The position numbers and the translations under genes were made by a program. 64,000 nucleotides of DNA from Cellvibrio sp. KY-GH-1 (GTDB lineage Bacteria > Pseudomonadota > Gammaproteobacteria > Pseudomonadales > Cellvibrionaceae): assembly GCF_008806975.1 (NCBI RefSeq), contig NZ_CP031728.1, positions 3,927,501 through 3,991,500 of the forward strand. Reading direction: 5' to 3'. Shown here one piece after another: positions 52,488 through 60,352 of the stretch. Position 1 is the stretch's first letter. Each line of letters begins with the position of its first letter. The notes beneath the pieces were generated by a model, which saw only the letters and a list, made by a program, of their open reading frames with translations, searched no databases and was not told the DNA's origin.

Positions 52488-52858
52488 GGATCACCTCTGG
52501 AGTAAGTTTACTCAGTTTCTAAGGTGTCCGATATTCGCGGAGGGGATCAGAAAGGCATTAAGCTTAATAAAAAACGTTGAGCACTTGAGTGTTTCAGAGG
52601 TTCACGAAGAAACAGGCCTGATAGATGTCAAGCACGTCAGAAAGTTTATGTATATTAAACATCCTATTAAACGAGCATTTCTCTATGCGCAGTTAGAGAT
52701 CGCAGGTGGTGACTGCATCCACTTGATCGAGATTGACCTCAGCGACAACCATCGGCTAACAACCTTGGCGTTTCGGCTGCAGGATGAAAGCTCTGTGGTA
52801 ACTACAATCCAAACAATACTAGATGATTTGGTAAAAAAGTCAGGCCACTGGGATAGGG

Positions 52859-54161
52859 GAGACTGTAAATAAATCTGTGTAACTGTTTATCATTAACCTC
52901 ATATAGGCAGGATAAACAGTATGAACAAAAAAGACCTTGAAGCCTTTGCGCGCGAAGCAGCAAAGCACATGAAGACTGAGAAAGACCTGAGCGACTTCAG
53001 TCAAATGCTCACCAAAATCACCGTTGAGGCAGCTCTCAACGGTGAACTTGATGCCCATCTTGGCTACGAGAAACACCAAAAATCAGGTGCTGCCAATAGC
53101 CGCAACGGCTACACCACCAAAACCCTGAAAACGGAAGACGGTGAGATGGAGCTCAAAACGCCGCGTGATCGCGAAGGCAGCTTTGAGCCGCAGTTGGTGA
53201 AGAAACACCAAACCCGCTTTACGTCGATGGATGACAAAATACTAAGCCTCTACGCCAAGGGCATGACCACCCGCGAAATCGTAGCCACTTTCAAGGACAT
53301 GTATGGTGCAGACGTCTCTGCTACTCTTATTTCCAAAGTGACAGATGCTGTTATTGAGCAGGTCGTCGAATGGCAATCGCGCCCGCTGGATTCGGTTTAT
53401 CCTATTGTTTATCTCGACTGCATCGTGGTAAAGATTCGCCAGGATAAGCAGGTTATCAACAAATCCATTTACCTTGCATTGGGCGTTACCATGGAGGGCC
53501 AGAAAGAATTATTAGGCATGTGGCTCTCGGAAAATGAAGGCTCAAAATTTTGGCTGGGCGTGCTGACGGAGCTACAGAATCGCGGTGTTCGAGACATTTT
53601 GATCGCATGCGTTGACGGGCTAAAAGGGTTTCCGGAGGCGATTAACGCGGCCTTTCCCGAAACGCAGATTCAACTGTGCATCGTACACATGGTACGCAAC
53701 TCAGTGAAATACGTGCCGTGGAGGGACTACAAAGCCGTTACGGCAGACCTGAAGCGAATTTACCAATCCATCACTGAAGAAGAGGCACTGCTGGCGCTCG
53801 CGCAGCTCGGTGCGCGCTGGGATGAAAAGTACCCGCAAATTAGTCGCTGCTGGCATACCCATTGGGAAAATATACGCACCTTGTTTGCTTACCCTGAAGA
53901 CATTCGTCGCGCAATTTACACCACCAACGCGATTGAATCGCTGAATAGCGTAATCCGTCAGGCAATCAAAAAGCGCAAATTATTTCCAACGGATGAATCA
54001 GCCAAGAAAGTGATTTTCTTGGCAATCCAGGATGCCTCCAAAAAATGGACTATGCCCATTCGCAATTGGAGAGCAGCGCTCAATCATTTTATGATTGTGT
54101 TTGATGAGCGATTGATGGATTATCGTTGAGCTGGCAGTTACACAGAATTTTTTACAGGCTC
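52859..54161 (+). mobile_element. IS256-family insertion sequence, about 1303 bp, in tnsE
   Basis: The terminal inverted repeats are GAGACTGTAAATAAATCTGT at the left and GAGCCTGTAAAAAATTCTGT (reverse complement) at the right, both continuing GTAACTG. The flanks GGATAGGG (52851-52858) and GCTTAGGG (54162-54169) are an imperfect 8-bp target duplication, two bases different. Removing the element and one flank copy restores the tnsE frame. Confidence 0.92.
52921..54129 (+). CDS. IS256-family transposase
   Basis: The 402-residue Mutator-like transposase has N-terminal NGELDAHLGYEKH and NSRNGYTTKTLKTEDGEMELKTPRDREGSFEPQ, the family hallmark. The DDE residues are Asp in VYLDCIVVKIRQ, Asp in LIACVDGLKGFPEAI and Glu in TTNAIESLNSVIRQAIKKRKLFP. 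It is full length with no damage, so it could be mobile. Confidence 0.96.
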   Translation: MNKKDLEAFAREAAKHMKTEKDLSDFSQMLTKITVEAALNGELDAHLGYEKHQKSGAANSRNGYTTKTLKTEDGEMELKTPRDREGSFEPQLVKKHQTRFTSMDDKILSLYAKGMTTREIVATFKDMYGADVSATLISKVTDAVIEQVVEWQSRPLDSVYPIVYLDCIVVKIRQDKQVINKSIYLALGVTMEGQKELLGMWLSENEGSKFWLGVLTELQNRGVRDILIACVDGLKGFPEAINAAFPETQIQLCIVHMVRNSVKYVPWRDYKAVTADLKRIYQSITEEEALLALAQLGARWDEKYPQISRCWHTHWENIRTLFAYPEDIRRAIYTTNAIESLNSVIRQAIKKRKLFPTDESAKKVIFLAIQDASKKWTMPIRNWRAALNHFMIVFDERLMDYR

Positions 54162-54350
54162 GCTTAGGGACAGCTTGCAACGCATGACGCTAATGCATAC
54201 ATGCATTCATCACCCGAGGGAACTTAATGATGAAACACCCGACTCTGCATTTCAGAGTTGGGCGAATCGTATTGCATCGGAGTTTTAATATAGATTCTGC
54301 TTGTGAAGAACTCTTGAGCCTTGCAGGATTATCTATCCAGAAAATATCTA

Positions 54351-54986
54351 CTAAACTTTTGGAAAAAAATAGCATCCCTGAGTATCAACACGTAAGCTCT
54401 GCATAAAACTTATTAATCCTTCCTTAACACTTTCGAAATCATTCTTTGTTGATTTCCCAAAAACAATACTAATTGCTGTATCCACACTTGGTTGGCTACA
54501 GATTTTATCTGAAATATTTTTAAATGTATTAGATATTGCAATTATGAATATAGCTTCTTCTAACGAGAGTATTCTTGCCCAGAGATTTTCTATTGGCAGA
54601 TCCCCAATTTTTGATATGGCTACCAATGCTCTCTTATCTCCGCTAATCAATTTATCATCTACTTGCGTCGCGAGAGCAGCTAATAAGGTCTTTTCTCCGC
54701 TGTCTAAGTTAGGATGATTTAAACTTAATATAGGATTAGCAGCATTAGATGTAATTACTACCTCAGTAGCATTAGTCACCAATCGAACTGCTGCTGATAC
54801 TGCTTGTGATGTGCCCAGTTTTCTTAATGCCTTCGACTTGTCGACAAGATGTAACCCCAACTGATACTTAAGTTGAGGAAGGATAGCTAAATCGGATTCC
54901 TTACAGCCTAATCCATGTATTAACTCTGCTATCAAATTATATTGAACGAGCTTTTTGGCTACGTCGCTGTCTAATAAATAAAGCAA
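54351..54986 (-). CDS. PIN-like protein, partner of the ImmA/IrrE peptidase
   Basis: The 211-residue protein begins LYLLDSDVAKKLVQYN, which resembles the first strand and Asp pair of PIN nucleases. Further acidic positions in SGEKTLLAALA and LISGDKRALVAI fit the PIN active-site order. The C-terminal ~70 residues are helical without known motifs. The start is TTG at 54986, with AAGGTGA overlapping the stop of the preceding peptidase gene, so translation is coupled. It is the last gene of a three-gene minus-strand operon. A ribonuclease toxin role is inferred, not shown. Confidence 0.65.
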   Translation of the reverse strand: MLYLLDSDVAKKLVQYNLIAELIHGLGCKESDLAILPQLKYQLGLHLVDKSKALRKLGTSQAVSAAVRLVTNATEVVITSNAANPILSLNHPNLDSGEKTLLAALATQVDDKLISGDKRALVAISKIGDLPIENLWARILSLEEAIFIIAISNTFKNISDKICSQPSVDTAISIVFGKSTKNDFESVKEGLISFMQSLRVDTQGCYFFPKV

Positions 54987-54990
54987 TCCA

Positions 54991-56034
54991 TCACCTTGAA
55001 ATTACTATATTTTGCATTGATAGAAGATATGATTGGTTCTCTTCACTCAATTGTGTTAAGTCAACATTTGATAAAAATTCAGATTTGACAATATTCAATG
55101 CATCATTAGTTTTAGGTATAAAAGCAATCGCTTGAGTGGCAATGACCCACTCATGTGTTTCATAAGCATATGACAGAATAATGTGTCCAGGATCAACGTT
55201 GATGGATTTGCTAAGTTTTATTGCATTGACAGCTAATGTTGCAGGTGAATCCGGTCGGCCCAATAAGCCATATGGGATTTTATTAGCTCCTCTAAGAACT
55301 TCTAGCGCAAATTCGTCTGCTTCTCTTTCTTCAATATCCTGACGAGCTTTTTTATCTCCACTAATTTTCTCGGCAATAGAATCAAGATCTTCATCAATCA
55401 ATGTTTCGTTTTCTTTGACATGTTTTTTCTGTAGATGCCCCAACTCGTGGGATAAAATAAATAGCTGTTTAGCATGTTGATCATTTTTGTAGCCTAATAT
55501 GATTACCGGCCTATCTTTTATGCGAGTGACCATTCCTGCCATTCGTTTCGCTTTCAAAGGCACGAAATCTAGTTGTAGAACCGGTATACCCGATTTCCAA
55601 CAAAAATTAACCAATCCTGGAAAGTCCACATAGGGCTTTCCACTTGTTGCAATGATTTTTTCTCTTAATTGCGATGCGTTTTCTGGCAAAGGAATATATT
55701 GATGATTGATGCAATGTATTGCAATTGAGCCCAGTGCTCGCCCGAAGTTTGCTGATATTGTAAGCTCGGAAGAATCGGTGTCTTGTCGATGTTTAAATCG
55801 TGACTGTGGATTATTAGCACTGACAACTAATTCTCCGTTTGTTTCAAAGTGAACTAACAACCCTAATTTATTTTGCAGAATATTTGCGAATTGAAATAAT
55901 CCCGCACTGGTTTTTAAGAGGGCGTCGTCCCACCAGTCAGGTAAAAACTTTCCAATTAATACCTTGGAGTAACCTGCTTTTTTTAGGGATTCATATGGTT
56001 GTTTAGCTGATAAAGGAGTCATTTTTTCTTTCAT
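54991..56034 (-). CDS. ImmA/IrrE-family zinc metallopeptidase
   Basis: About 347 residues. An N-terminal helical domain of about 190 residues precedes the ImmA/IrrE (DUF955) peptidase with the zinc motif HELGH in FILSHELGHLQKKH and a downstream EREADEFALEVLRG third-ligand glutamate region. Start ATG 56034 is chosen because GGAGGAGG lies 5-6 bases before it; an ATG 15 bases upstream lies within that site. In phages and conjugative elements such peptidases cleave a cognate Xre repressor, and an Xre-type gene lies immediately upstream here. The HELGH histidines and glutamate are intact. Confidence 0.87.
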   Translation of the reverse strand: MKEKMTPLSAKQPYESLKKAGYSKVLIGKFLPDWWDDALLKTSAGLFQFANILQNKLGLLVHFETNGELVVSANNPQSRFKHRQDTDSSELTISANFGRALGSIAIHCINHQYIPLPENASQLREKIIATSGKPYVDFPGLVNFCWKSGIPVLQLDFVPLKAKRMAGMVTRIKDRPVIILGYKNDQHAKQLFILSHELGHLQKKHVKENETLIDEDLDSIAEKISGDKKARQDIEEREADEFALEVLRGANKIPYGLLGRPDSPATLAVNAIKLSKSINVDPGHIILSYAYETHEWVIATQAIAFIPKTNDALNIVKSEFLSNVDLTQLSEENQSYLLSMQNIVISR

Positions 56035-56067
56035 CTTTGCCTCCTCCATTAAGTTGCTTATATATTT

Positions 56068-56427
56068 TCACATATCTGCCCGCTTTAGAGCAAAAAGAAA
56101 TCGGGATATTCGCCGTGCTTGAGATTCAGAGCCATCCCAAACTTCTGACAATGCTTTCATCAAAATTGCCGATGATGATGGGTCTGGTGATTCCAACTCG
56201 AAATCAATTGAAATATTTGCATATTTGCATAATGATTTTAACGTCTTCGTCACACGCTTTGGTTTCTCAAACAGGTTTCGATACACCTGACTTTGACCAA
56301 TTTTGCTCATTTCCGCAATTTTTGTGCTGCTTTCAACCCCTTTTTGTGCAAAAAAGTGGCGCAGCTCCTCGACTATAACGTTTGGTGGTTTAGGCTTTTT
56401 CATGTTATTAATATTGCATATTTGCAT
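56068..56427 (-). CDS. Xre-type HTH regulator of the peptidase/PIN-like operon
   Basis: Up to 119 residues. The HTH is at about residues 35-57 (SSTKIAEMSKIGQSQVYRNLFE), and a helical tail (ILMKALSEVWDGSESQARRISRFLFALKRADM) could be the partner-binding part. Two starts are possible: ATG 56427 with GGAA 6 bases upstream, or ATG 56403 (MKKPKPP). The 15-base repeat TTGCATATTTGCATA overlaps the first start and recurs inside this gene at 56217. It diverges from the sce7726 gene across 46 bases, so it may control both. Confidence 0.75.
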   Translation of the reverse strand: MQICNINNMKKPKPPNVIVEELRHFFAQKGVESSTKIAEMSKIGQSQVYRNLFEKPKRVTKTLKSLCKYANISIDFELESPDPSSSAILMKALSEVWDGSESQARRISRFLFALKRADM

Positions 56428-56428
56428 A
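56414..56428. promoter_or_regulatory. Candidate Xre operator in the divergent promoter region, repeated inside the gene
   Basis: TTGCATATTTGCATA at 56414-56428 contains the half-site TTGCATA twice in tandem. An identical 15-mer lies at 56217-56231 inside the xre gene, 197 bp away. It sits between two divergent genes, so it is well placed for repression of both. Confidence 0.55.
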
Positions 56429-56473
56429 TTAAGTTCCAGAAAAATATGCTATCTTGTTACACAAGGATTTTGA

Positions 56474-57043
56474 TTGGGTAGAAACGAAATGCGAGAAGCG
56501 GAAATAAAAAGAGCTTTATCCAACCATTTGTCACCTCCGGGTGTTCCTTATTTTTTAGAGGAGGTTGAATTAAATGGAGGGCAGTATCGTGCCGATTTGG
56601 TTGATGTATCTGATATGCATTGTTACGAGATAAAGAGTGCAGGCGATAATCTTGCTAGGCTGATGCAGCAAGGTAATGGCTACAGCCGAGTATTCGACAA
56701 GATTACTCTTGTAGCAGCTGAACGCCACCTGAAAAAAGCGCTGCCCATTCTTCCATCATGGTGGGGAGTTATTGCAGTGCTTGAAAACGAAAATGAGCCA
56801 TTTAAAATAGTTCGCTCGGCAAAAGCAAACAAATACCACGAACCGTTCTATTTGGTAACGCTATTGAAAAAGGACGAATGCCTTTCAATTTTGGAGAAAA
56901 TTGGCAGCTCTAAAGGCTGGAAGAGTAAAAGTCTTTATCTGCTACATGAGCATTTAGCTAATGCGCTACCATTAAAAACGCTAAAAATTTTCGTTCAAGA
57001 ATGTTTACTTCAAAGAGTTTCTTTTATTAACCTAAACTCTTGA
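56474..57043 (+). CDS. sce7726 family protein
   Basis: This 189-residue protein matches the sce7726 family as I remember it: an N-terminal MREAEIKRALSNHL, then HCYEIKSAGDNLARLMQQGNGYSRVFDKITLVAAERHL and LPSWWGVIAV. The acidic/Lys pattern (EELE...RADLVDVSD...YEIKS) resembles a PD-(D/E)XK nuclease core: Asp in RADLVD, Glu-x-Lys in YEIKS. The start TTG 56474 has AAGGA 6 bases upstream; an in-frame ATG 15 bases later is an alternative. It converges with a beta-family gene, a combination often seen together. The function is unproven; a nuclease role in defence is inferred. Confidence 0.75.
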   Translation: MGRNEMREAEIKRALSNHLSPPGVPYFLEEVELNGGQYRADLVDVSDMHCYEIKSAGDNLARLMQQGNGYSRVFDKITLVAAERHLKKALPILPSWWGVIAVLENENEPFKIVRSAKANKYHEPFYLVTLLKKDECLSILEKIGSSKGWKSKSLYLLHEHLANALPLKTLKIFVQECLLQRVSFINLNS

Positions 57044-57076
57044 GTATGAGAGCCTCAAGATAGCTCTCATACTCAA
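57040..57076. terminator. Strong hairpin at the convergent end of the sce7726 and beta-family genes
   Basis: TTGAGTATGAGAGC (57040-57053) and GCTCTCATACTCAA (57063-57076) form a perfect 14-bp stem. It begins on the sce7726 stop codon and lies 26 bases beyond the beta-family stop. It has no T run, so it may act as an RNA-stabilising end or a shared weak terminator. Confidence 0.6.
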
Positions 57077-57101
57077 CTAAATTATAGATTTACTGAAAAG
57101 T

Positions 57102-58139
57102 CTATGGAGTCTTTTTTATCAATTCTTTTATCACAAATGTAATGTGATGATTCCAAGCCTCTGCGAAATGATATCCTCCTGATTTTTTATCCTTGTCCTT
57201 CAGTTCCTGATTAGCTCGATCTGCGATTATCTTATCGCCCCATGAATAGTCTGCGCCTTTAAAAACATCCTCATAAACATTTAACAACAATTCGCTGAGT
57301 GCTATCGATTCTGATTTCTTCGCATTTGCACCCCGCAAGATAAACCAAGATCCTTCACAGGTATACCGAATTGCGACTCTCGATCCTCTTCTCTGTAAAG
57401 TCTCTTCTGTCCAACCTGGGGATAATATGCCGTAGTCTCCATATCCCAAAGGCCCCCTAGAGTGACGAGATTGTATGTTTTTCCAAAATTCTAAATCATA
57501 CCGAATAAAATTTTTCGGACCATTTTTCACGCTCGATAGATCACTTGGAAAAGCACCTGATATGATGTGGATATTTTTGAATCCTTCAGATCTTAATTTT
57601 TTTAGATTTAAATCCAAATCATTCAAATTAACAGCGTCTTTTTCTTGAGGCGAATTTCCAAAATCAACAATTAGACGTTTATTTTTTCCAGCAAATAATT
57701 CATCTGCTTTTTTACAGTTCGCAATGTTCGCATCAGTTATTTTAAAATCACTTACTCTAAGTCTCAAAGCAATTTCTTCGTGTTTTGAAATGGCTTTTAT
57801 TAAATTTGTATTTGAATAAACTAATGCATCCATTGGGTTAAGTGCTGGTACTATTGGATGTTCGTTATCTCTAGCATATTTAAGAAACTCTCGGAGCTCT
57901 CGTATACGCTCAACAGTAAGTACGCCTTGAGGATTTGCGTAATCGATGATGGCAGGTGCATCCCAAACTTCTTCAAAGCATTCCAACAATTTGGTGTGTT
58001 GGTCATGATTTCTTATTTCTAAACATGGTAAAACACACTGTTTAATATCTTCCTCTAAAAAACTTAAAGCGAGTCGTTCATTCTTCTGCCATTTTATTAT
58101 TGGAATATACTTTCTAAGTTCAACGCCTTTGATCCCCAT
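57102..58139 (-). CDS. Beta family protein (PF14350-like)
   Basis: About 345 residues from ATG 58139. AAGGA lies 8 bases before it, and the product opens close to the family-like YIPIIKWQKNERLALSFL. Further in-frame ATGs to 58265 give a Tyr/Arg-rich stretch that looks untranslated. Internal segments ITDANIANCKKADELF and KRLIVDFGNSP, then IHIISGAFPSDLSSVKNGP and GYGDYGILSPGWTEE, recall the phage-type beta protein family. These genes commonly neighbour sce7726 genes. It is probably part of a two-gene defence or stress module; the activity is unknown. Confidence 0.7.
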   Translation of the reverse strand: MGIKGVELRKYIPIIKWQKNERLALSFLEEDIKQCVLPCLEIRNHDQHTKLLECFEEVWDAPAIIDYANPQGVLTVERIRELREFLKYARDNEHPIVPALNPMDALVYSNTNLIKAISKHEEIALRLRVSDFKITDANIANCKKADELFAGKNKRLIVDFGNSPQEKDAVNLNDLDLNLKKLRSEGFKNIHIISGAFPSDLSSVKNGPKNFIRYDLEFWKNIQSRHSRGPLGYGDYGILSPGWTEETLQRRGSRVAIRYTCEGSWFILRGANAKKSESIALSELLLNVYEDVFKGADYSWGDKIIADRANQELKDKDKKSGGYHFAEAWNHHITFVIKELIKKTP

Positions 58140-58321
58140 ATACCATCCTTCATACCCAAAAATATAAGTTTTATTACGCGCCGCCCTCAAAGGGTAGCAA
58201 TATCTGCTGAAAACATAGATTACGCGATATTTCGTGCCTCTTGGTTTATTTAAATGCCTCATCATTATTTTTCATAATTAAATACCTAGTTGATAATAAC
58301 TATCTGAGAATATCAGCCAAT

Positions 58322-58545
58322 TAATTGATTTTATGCCCGGTGGATGGAGCGCTATGCATGAAGATGGAAGGTAGGCATTCCAAGCTAATGGACCCCAATA
58401 TGGCCTGCTAATAAAGCAGTACCTACGGAAAGATATTCCTCAGGTGAAATTTGTACTTGGCTGATTACAGCACGGTATATCTCACGTTCTGGCTTGATAG
58501 GCCTGCCTACCAAATTATGGTCTTTCCATGAGGGCTATCCCCTAA
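58322..58545 (-). pseudogene. Decayed HAD-hydrolase gene fragment
   Basis: The minus-strand frame, broken by stop codons, reads GRPIKPEREIYRAVISQVQI, then SPEEYLSVGTALLAGHIGVH, then LGMPTFHLHA and RSIHRA. That order resembles the second half of a HAD phosphatase (KPxPEIYxxV, PEExLFVGD, LGMPTxxLH) with the VGD aspartate replaced. Only a fragment with several in-frame stops remains. It suggests that older cargo was replaced at the border of the CBASS module. Confidence 0.4.
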
Positions 58546-58772
58546 GACTTATTGCCCATGAAAATTATGTTGTTCCGGAACATCTGCTTTAACATCCCGA
58601 ATCCACGATGATTTTTATGTAACACAGCTCTTGAAATGTGGAAAATAGCGCCTATCTATTGATCAACTTATTGTTGGGCTTAGGCAAAGATCCCTATTAA
58701 TCACTCTAAGAGAGCGAATCTCGTTGTGCGTAGGAACAGCGCCTAATTAAAAAGAATTAAGCGAGATTACGA
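58546..58772. promoter_or_regulatory. CBASS upstream region
   Basis: About 230 bases without a gene between the HAD remnant and the CBASS operon. The sequence is AT-rich with no clear repeat. The operon promoter must lie here or in the remnant; no -35/-10 pair stands out. Confidence 0.35.
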
Positions 58773-60308
58773 ATGGCAAACTTCCTAATGCTGGCATCCA
58801 GTCACATTCTCCTTGCTGGCAGCATTTCAAACACCACAGAAAACTCTCTCATTGATCGTGCACATGAGTTTGTTTACTCATTTGTTGAAGAAGTGCTTAA
58901 CGCTGGTGGCGGTTTTGTTATTTATGTAGCCGCAGAACCAGTCAACGCAGATAACAAGCCGTTGCTATTCGACTGGACTGTGGCTAAGGCTGTTGACAAG
59001 CTGATCTCTGGCAATAGTTCAAAGGTGCGCTTAAAAATTGTCACTTCCCAAGAGCGTCTCCAATCTAAGGCCAACGCCGAGCAGCGTAAGCTTCTAACGG
59101 GGATGACTGCGCGTGGCGTCGCCGAATTCATCCATATCGAAGAGGAAGTGTTAACAGGTGGCAATGTTGGCGACGAGCAGATTGAGCATGCAACCGCAAT
59201 GGTGGCGTTGGGCGGTGGGAAGGGTGTTTTGGATCGGGCTCGCAAGATGGCGAAGAAATTGTTGCCCGTACTTCCACTCGATTTGCAATTGGGCGCAAAT
59301 AGTGAAGATGGTGCCGGTGCACTTGGCGTGCTGAAGAATTTTCAAACCAATCCCCTGACCTATATGCCGAATAGCGGTAATAAAGTTGTTAAGGTTCTGC
59401 CTGCCCTGTCCCTGCAAGAACCTGTGATTTCCTTGTCTGATATCAGCGAACGCATTGTCAAAATCTTTTATGAGGAAGAAAAGGCCAGGATTGAGGCTTT
59501 GCCCCCGGATGTACTTGTACTCACTGCTTTAGATGTAGAGTTGGCAGCTGCTAAGCAAGCATTCGGAATCGCGGAAGATGCCGAGCACTTCACAACAAAG
59601 AACGGTTTGCATGTATGGAGAGCGCCTGTCTCTAAACATGGAGGTAAGACGGTCAGCTGTGTAGTGGCATGCTTTGCGGGGGCTGGCAATGTAGACGCGG
59701 CTTCTGTGACCTCTATGCTCTTGGGAGAGCTGAATCCAGCTAACGTAATGATGATGGGCATAGCGGCTGGTCTTCGAGACAAATGCGCGCTGGGAGAGGT
59801 CGTCCTTGCGGAGCGAGTCGTCGCCTATGAAGGTGCCGCTCTTGTTGAGGGAGGCAAGATCGAAGCTCGACCAGAAATAACCAGATTGAAAATGCGGGTT
59901 CGCCAGGACGTCAGTTCCTATCTCTCTAACCGAGCGACCCTCGAATCTCGCCTCACGGACAGCTACAAGACGTTGAGCATTGAATTCCCCGACCATGTTG
60001 AAGCCGGCTCAGTTGTTCAGGGAGTGATGCCGAAGACTGCCACTGTTGCTAGTGGCGAAAAACTCCTCCGCGATCCGGAGAAGTTTCTTGGTATGCGTGA
60101 GCTTCACGGCAAAATTGAGATCGCTGAAATGGAAGGTGCGGGCCTTTTTGCTGCATGCGCTAACTTCGGTAAACCCGTGCTAATGGTTCGTGGTATCAGC
60201 GATTTCGGTGATTCGAAGAAAGACAACAGGTTTCACCTTTTGGCTGCGAAAGCTGCCGCCGCCGTAACCGTCGACTACATAGCGAATGGTATGTCGTTGC
60301 AAGATTAA
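58773..60308 (+). CDS. CBASS effector: Rossmann/SLOG-like domain fused to a nucleoside phosphorylase-fold domain (Cap17-like)
   Basis: The 511-residue, two-domain protein. The N-terminal ~210 residues form a Rossmann-type domain, HILLAGSISN near the start and ATAMVALGGGKGVLDRARKMAKKLLPVLPL later, resembling SLOG nucleotide-sensor folds. Residues ~245-505 are a phosphorylase/nucleosidase domain: VLVLTALDVELAAAKQAFG, GIAAGLRDKCALGEVVLAERVVAYEGA, and the catalytic region EMEGAGLFAACANFGKPVLMVRGISDFGDSKK. It is the first gene of a five-gene operon with a CD-NTase, HORMA and TRIP13-like genes. The SLOG part may bind the cyclic nucleotide and the phosphorylase may destroy a nucleoside/NAD pool; both are inferred. 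Confidence 0.8.
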   Translation: MANFLMLASSHILLAGSISNTTENSLIDRAHEFVYSFVEEVLNAGGGFVIYVAAEPVNADNKPLLFDWTVAKAVDKLISGNSSKVRLKIVTSQERLQSKANAEQRKLLTGMTARGVAEFIHIEEEVLTGGNVGDEQIEHATAMVALGGGKGVLDRARKMAKKLLPVLPLDLQLGANSEDGAGALGVLKNFQTNPLTYMPNSGNKVVKVLPALSLQEPVISLSDISERIVKIFYEEEKARIEALPPDVLVLTALDVELAAAKQAFGIAEDAEHFTTKNGLHVWRAPVSKHGGKTVSCVVACFAGAGNVDAASVTSMLLGELNPANVMMMGIAAGLRDKCALGEVVLAERVVAYEGAALVEGGKIEARPEITRLKMRVRQDVSSYLSNRATLESRLTDSYKTLSIEFPDHVEAGSVVQGVMPKTATVASGEKLLRDPEKFLGMRELHGKIEIAEMEGAGLFAACANFGKPVLMVRGISDFGDSKKDNRFHLLAAKAAAAVTVDYIANGMSLQD

Positions 60309-60352
60309 TTATTAAATCGTTCATTTTTGATGTATTGAAACATGGAGAAACA

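Larger units (their letters stand above)
51298..52549 (-). mobile_element. IS3-family insertion sequence, 1252 bp, in tnsE
   Basis: The imperfect terminal inverted repeats begin TGATCCC and end GGGGATCA; the left end TGATCCCTACCGCCAACTTC aligns with the right end TGATCCCCTCCGCGAATATC. A 3-bp duplication GAA flanks it (51295-51297 and 52550-52552). It encodes overlapping orfA and orfB on the minus strand with a programmed frameshift. It is complete. Confidence 0.95.
50127..54288 (+). pseudogene. tnsE: tnsE interrupted by two insertion sequences
   Basis: The gene starts at TTG 50127 with AAGGAAA 8 bases upstream, overlapping tnsD by 35 bases. Three parts remain: 50127-51297, 52553-52858 and 54170-54288. 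Joined without the IS elements and one copy of each target repeat, they give 1596 bases, a single open frame of 531 residues (Tn7 TnsE: 538). The rejoined junctions read FFNYIRKALSLIKN and KKSGHWDRDSLQRM, and the end HPRELNDETPDSAFQSWA matches the TnsE C-terminus. TnsE directs insertion into replicating or conjugal DNA, so that pathway is presumably lost unless supplied in trans. There is no other decay, which suggests recent disruption. Confidence 0.9.

Noticed and set aside
57738..57758. Sequence resembling a reverse copy of the Tn7-like end repeat (TTATTTTAAAATCACTT)
   Set aside because: It is a single partial match inside the beta-family coding region, without tandem repeats or a terminal ACA; not the transposon's left end.
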